Shown here: piece by piece, positions 22,608 through 25,151 of the stretch
Numbering within the stretch: the first letter of the stretch is position 1
Layout: the number at the start of each line of letters is the position of its first letter
DNA from: JBBTIS01 sp038059855
GTDB taxonomy: Bacteria > Elusimicrobiota > Elusimicrobia > JACQPE01
Assembly (NCBI GenBank): GCA_964357255.1
Contig: CAYHKQ010000034.1
Span: 1 to 25,151, forward strand
Direction: 5' to 3'
DNA: 25,151 nucleotides
Notes under the pieces: generated by a model
Told to the model about the DNA's origin: nothing
The model's database searches: none
What the model saw: the letters and a program-made list of their open reading frames with translations, nothing else
Translations under genes and position numbers: made by a program

Positions 22608-22623
22608 TGGCGTTTGTGTTGCA
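22608..22623 (+). promoter_or_regulatory. Sigma-54 (-24/-12) promoter before barrel fragment and cytochrome
   Basis: TGGCGTTTGTGTTGCA fits TGGC-N8-TTGC[A/T], with GG at 22609-22610 and GC at 22621-22622, exactly 12 apart. Transcription should start near 22634 and read the MtrB/PioB-like fragment and then the triheme cytochrome. It is the second such site in the window. Confidence 0.7.
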
Positions 22624-22713
22624 ATGTTATTGAAATAGGGTCTAGCGTGAGTTTGTCTCGATAGGTGGGATATTTTGAATTCGCAGGAGGGATTATGAGC
22701 GATAAAAAATTAA

Positions 22714-23151
22714 TTCGACTGGACCCTTCTAATAAAAGACCGTGTGCATACGCCCGGCCTGGGAGTGGAAGTTAAGGATATCATCAAGGATAAACTGGAT
22801 TTAAAGGCTTCCGGCTCTCTTACGAAAACCAACGGCAATGCGGATTATGTCAGCGCTGTCGGAGCCGCCGCGGATGACAACAATGCCTTTGAGCCGGAGG
22901 ATTTTGCGCAAATTGATGATGCCGTGATTATGAACTTCGACTCTCTTTTTATTTACAAATTAAGCGATATTCTTAACATGCAATTTGGCTACCAGTATGA
23001 AAAGCTCAAGATTAAGGATTTTCAGTATGACGGTTATGCCAATGTTTCGCTTACTAACGCAGGAGCTTATAGCGGCCTTTTGACTATGGGCACATTGCCC
23101 AAGGATTATGCCGTTCATGCGGTTTATGTCAAGGCGGCTTACAAGTTTTAA
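22714..23151 (+). pseudogene. C-terminal fragment of an MtrB/PioB-type outer-membrane barrel
   Basis: The frame from 22714 reads FDWTLLIKDRVHTPGLG, then LDLKASGSLTKT and closing strands ending YVKAAYKF. This is the pattern of the last third of MtrB/PioB-type barrels, which hold a multihaem cytochrome in the outer membrane for extracellular electron transfer. Full proteins have 600 or more residues; only about 145 codons remain. No ATG begins this frame; the first candidate is GTG 22744. An ATG at 22695 with a good ribosome site is in another frame that stops after 26 codons; skipping one base near 22713 would join them (MSDKKL to FDWTLL). I read it as a truncated, frameshifted remnant. A small expressed barrel piece from GTG 22744 is possible. 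Confidence 0.6.
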
Positions 23152-23313
23152 GTTTGACGCAATGCCTTCTCTTCTGGATAAGGGATATTGTGGAGTTTGA
23201 TAAAAATTCATGCGTCAGCCGGAGATTTTTTAAAGGATCCGCAGTTCTATAAGATTGCTTTATCCCGATTTCATTGGGATTTGCAAAATAATAAGAGGGA
23301 GGTTGAGGGAAAC

Positions 23314-23757
23314 ATGAGAAATATCGTAAAAGTGACGTTGTGCGCAACCGTGACCTGTTTTTTGGCGAACGCGGCGGTCGCAGCCAAAAAAGACAAGGTT
23401 AAACAGGAATCCAAGGAGAAGCCTGCCGTGGTGGAGCAAGCCGCGCCTAAGGTTGAAAAAGCGGCCGTGGAGACTCTTGAGAGCCAGTTGGCGGAGTTCA
23501 TTGTGTTCGACAAAACCGGCAAGATGGCCCCGGTCAAATTCCCGCATGCTATACATGGGCAAAAAAATGGATGCAAAGCCTGTCACGAAGGAGAGAAGCC
23601 TTTGTTCACGCAGAAACGTAGCGGGGTTGATATGAAAATGGCGGATATGTATGCCGGCAAGACCTGCGGCAGTTGCCATGACGGCAAAAAGAAGGATCCC
23701 AATGGCAAGGTCATCTTCGCGGCGAAAGCCGGTTGCATGAAATGCCATAAAAAGTAG
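23314..23757 (+). CDS. Secreted c7-type triheme cytochrome c
   Basis: The 147-residue protein has a signal peptide (cut near residue 24, AVAA) and then a Lys/Glu/Ala-rich linker. The C-terminal domain has three haem sites: C87KACH, C118GSCH and C141MKCH. FPHAIHGQKNGC supplies distal histidines, as in c7-type triheme cytochromes that carry electrons across the periplasm. ATG 23314 follows GAGGGAGGTTGAGGG. It lies behind the MtrB/PioB-like fragment and the sigma-54 promoter, so it was probably the periplasmic partner of that barrel system. Very likely functional, since the reading frame and all haem motifs are intact. Confidence 0.93.
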   Translation: MRNIVKVTLCATVTCFLANAAVAAKKDKVKQESKEKPAVVEQAAPKVEKAAVETLESQLAEFIVFDKTGKMAPVKFPHAIHGQKNGCKACHEGEKPLFTQKRSGVDMKMADMYAGKTCGSCHDGKKKDPNGKVIFAAKAGCMKCHKK

Positions 23758-23792
23758 GAAGCACGGCCTCGGAATCCAGATTATTTTTCGGG

Positions 23793-25130
23793 TCAGCGTT
23801 CTCTTAGTTTCAAAAGGGCATAAAAAGGCAATGTCATAATTTTGCCATCAAGAGAGTACGGGGCGCTGGAAACCTTAAGGGCCTTGGCCACAAACCGGCC
23901 CTTTTCCTCAAGGAACAAATGCAGGCTTCTTAAATTGCCTGAGCGATGGCTCTTGACTTCAATGGGAAAGACAGAAGATTGAAATTCAGCCACAAGATCA
24001 ATTTCCGCTTGCGATGACCGTGTTTCCCTGTGCCAATAAAAAAGCTCGGGCGGTTGATTTGGGCCTGTAAAGCTCGCCATTTCTTGCGCCACAAACTGTT
24101 CGGCAATCGCGCCGCGGTTGGCCAGCAATACCTTGCGCTCCAAATACGACTGCGCCAGGTTTAAGCCCAAAATTCTCTGAGCCAGTCCAATGTCCAAAAA
24201 AAATACTTTGAATTTTTTGGGATTAAGTTGCGCCGCCAAAGGCAGGCCGTTTGCCGATGTATGAAAAGCCTTGTAAATTAACCCCGCTTGACCCAAAAGA
24301 CCCAGAGCTTCGGAAAGCTCCCTTGACTTAACACCCGAATCAACGTTGCTGTATTTGAATTTTTGCCCCAACAAGCGGGGAGCGCTGTTAAAGACCAGCC
24401 GAACATGCTCAATATTGGCCTTGGAGGCGTATTTATAAAAATCTTCCCGGAAGTTAGCCACAAGGACTTGTTGCAACTCTTGGCATATCCGCCAATCGTC
24501 TGTTTCAATATAGGTTTTAACCACCTCAGGCATTCCGCCAATCAGGCAGTACAGAGCAATCTCGCTCAATAATTTTTCATGGACCGCAACGGGAACCGGA
24601 TTTTTTTCGTTTAAGGCAAGAAGGGCGTTTACTAAATCCTGACGGTTGGTGGCGATCAAATATTCCTCAAAATTAATGGGAAAGAGATGAAAAAATTGAA
24701 TGCGGCCCACAGGAAAACTGAAATCCTTGAAGGCAAACTCGAGAAGCGAGCCCGCGGCAATGACATGTTGCTCCGGCATGTTTTCCTTAAAATAGCGCAG
24801 AGATAAAAGAGCCTCTTTGGATTCCTGAATTTCATCAATGAAGAGAAGAGTTTTGCCGTCTTCGATTTTTTGACCGGCGACGAGCGAGATGGCGGCAATA
24901 AGCTCTTTGGGTTTTCCGTAATACTCTTTAAAAACGCCGAGGTATTCACGGTGAGATTCGAGGTTGATCTCCACAAAATTATCGTAAAGTTTGGCGTGCT
25001 CCCGGACAAGCCATGTTTTACCTACTTGACGCGCTCCCCGAATTAGCAGAGGGAGGCGGCCGGCCCGGTCTTTCCAGTCTTTAAGAACCTTAAAGGCTAA
25101 CCTGAAATGTTCAATTGCCCCCTTCCCCAC
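23793..25130 (-). CDS. AAA ATPase with DUF4143 domain (AAA_14 type)
   Basis: The 445-residue protein has Walker A GARQVGKTW (32-40), Walker B LLFIDEIQES, and the sensor-like VIAAGSLLEFAF with FPVGRIQFFHLFPINFEEYL, all typical of this ATPase family. The C-terminal DUF4143 region contains SQAEIDLVAEFQSSVFPIEVKS, the E-x-D and E-x-K arrangement of a PD-(D/E)xK nuclease-like fold. Such genes are common, scattered and of unknown role. The GTG at 25130 is the only usable start, but the frame is open to the window edge, so the gene may begin outside. It lies convergent to the cytochrome gene, and its base use (A/T-rich, few GC-rich codons) suggests separate acquisition. Confidence 0.88.
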   Translation of the reverse strand: MGKGAIEHFRLAFKVLKDWKDRAGRLPLLIRGARQVGKTWLVREHAKLYDNFVEINLESHREYLGVFKEYYGKPKELIAAISLVAGQKIEDGKTLLFIDEIQESKEALLSLRYFKENMPEQHVIAAGSLLEFAFKDFSFPVGRIQFFHLFPINFEEYLIATNRQDLVNALLALNEKNPVPVAVHEKLLSEIALYCLIGGMPEVVKTYIETDDWRICQELQQVLVANFREDFYKYASKANIEHVRLVFNSAPRLLGQKFKYSNVDSGVKSRELSEALGLLGQAGLIYKAFHTSANGLPLAAQLNPKKFKVFFLDIGLAQRILGLNLAQSYLERKVLLANRGAIAEQFVAQEMASFTGPNQPPELFYWHRETRSSQAEIDLVAEFQSSVFPIEVKSHRSGNLRSLHLFLEEKGRFVAKALKVSSAPYSLDGKIMTLPFYALLKLRER

Positions 25131-25137
25131 AAGGGGG
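25118..25137. repeat. Short hairpin at the ATPase gene start
   Basis: CCCCCTT (25118-25124) and AAGGGGG (25131-25137) are perfect complements with 6 bases between. The hairpin spans the GTG start of the minus-strand ATPase gene and could affect its translation, or be a piece of a dispersed repeat. Confidence 0.45.
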
Positions 25138-25151
25138 ATGGCCGGATTATT

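Larger units (their letters stand above)
22319..22713. other. Gap of about 395 bases before the barrel fragment
   Basis: The gap holds, in order, a palindromic repeat with outer inverted repeats (22336-22470), a 7-base-arm dyad (22509-22531), a sigma-54 promoter (22608-22623) and a G-rich ribosome-like site (22686-22691) before ATG 22695. That ATG opens a frame of only 26 codons. A longer frame across 22302-22664 reads straight through the palindrome and looks like chance. No RNA gene recognised. Confidence 0.6.

Noticed and set aside
22302..22664. 120-codon frame through the palindromic repeat
   Set aside because: It reads straight through the inverted repeat, has no ribosome site and its product has no recognisable feature.

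Overview
The window is bacterial and coding-dense, with nearly every gene on the + strand. It looks like a Gram-negative anaerobe. Support for that is a beta-barrel porin with a signal peptide, a fragment of an MtrB/PioB-type outer-membrane barrel, a secreted triheme c-type cytochrome and many oxygen-sensitive radical SAM enzymes. The mixed gene content and moderate GC would suit an uncultivated phylum such as Elusimicrobiota or Omnitrophota, but that placement is a weak guess. I saw no rRNA, tRNA, CRISPR array, transposase or phage gene.

Layout. (1) 66-1941: three membrane proteins, namely TerC/Alx-like, a half-size UPF0016/GDT1-like protein and a DedA-like protein, the first two suggesting Mn2+/cation export. 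(2) 2167-5965: a sigma-54 control module. It has a compact, divergent RpoN, a membrane histidine kinase, an NtrC-type sigma-54 activator, then a small NifU-like Fe-S protein. (3) 6136-19180: a tightly packed run of 11 genes, most of them overlapping. It holds a SPASM radical SAM enzyme, a thioredoxin-reductase-like flavoprotein without its redox cysteines, an RlmN/Cfr-like radical SAM domain fused to an isochorismatase-like hydrolase, a CrtC/tocopherol-cyclase-like protein, a small membrane protein plus a GMC alcohol oxidase, a sphingomyelin-synthase-like PAP2 protein, a B12-type radical SAM protein with a STAS-like tail, a tyrosine phenol-lyase, an ACT-domain malic enzyme and a Cys/Met-type PLP lyase. 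I recognise the families but not the pathway; this run is the best candidate for an undescribed system. (4) 19260-21155: a stand-alone receiver protein and an alkyl-DHAP-synthase-like FAD enzyme. (5) 21156-23757: a porin flanked by two related palindromic repeats, a frameshifted MtrB/PioB C-terminal fragment and a triheme cytochrome. (6) 23793-25130, minus strand: an AAA ATPase with a DUF4143 region.

How it may fit together. Two sites match the sigma-54 -24/-12 consensus with exact spacing: 19196-19211 before the receiver gene and 22608-22623 before the barrel fragment and cytochrome. They lie in the same window as the sigma-54 factor, kinase and activator, so a local regulatory circuit reaching the electron-transfer genes is plausible. 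The 11-gene run joins aromatic and sulfur amino-acid lyases and a pyruvate-forming enzyme to radical SAM chemistry and lipid- or alcohol-handling proteins. With the ether-lipid-like synthase just downstream, a modified (possibly phenolic or ether) lipid or a small hydrophobic cofactor is one hypothesis, and it is inference only.
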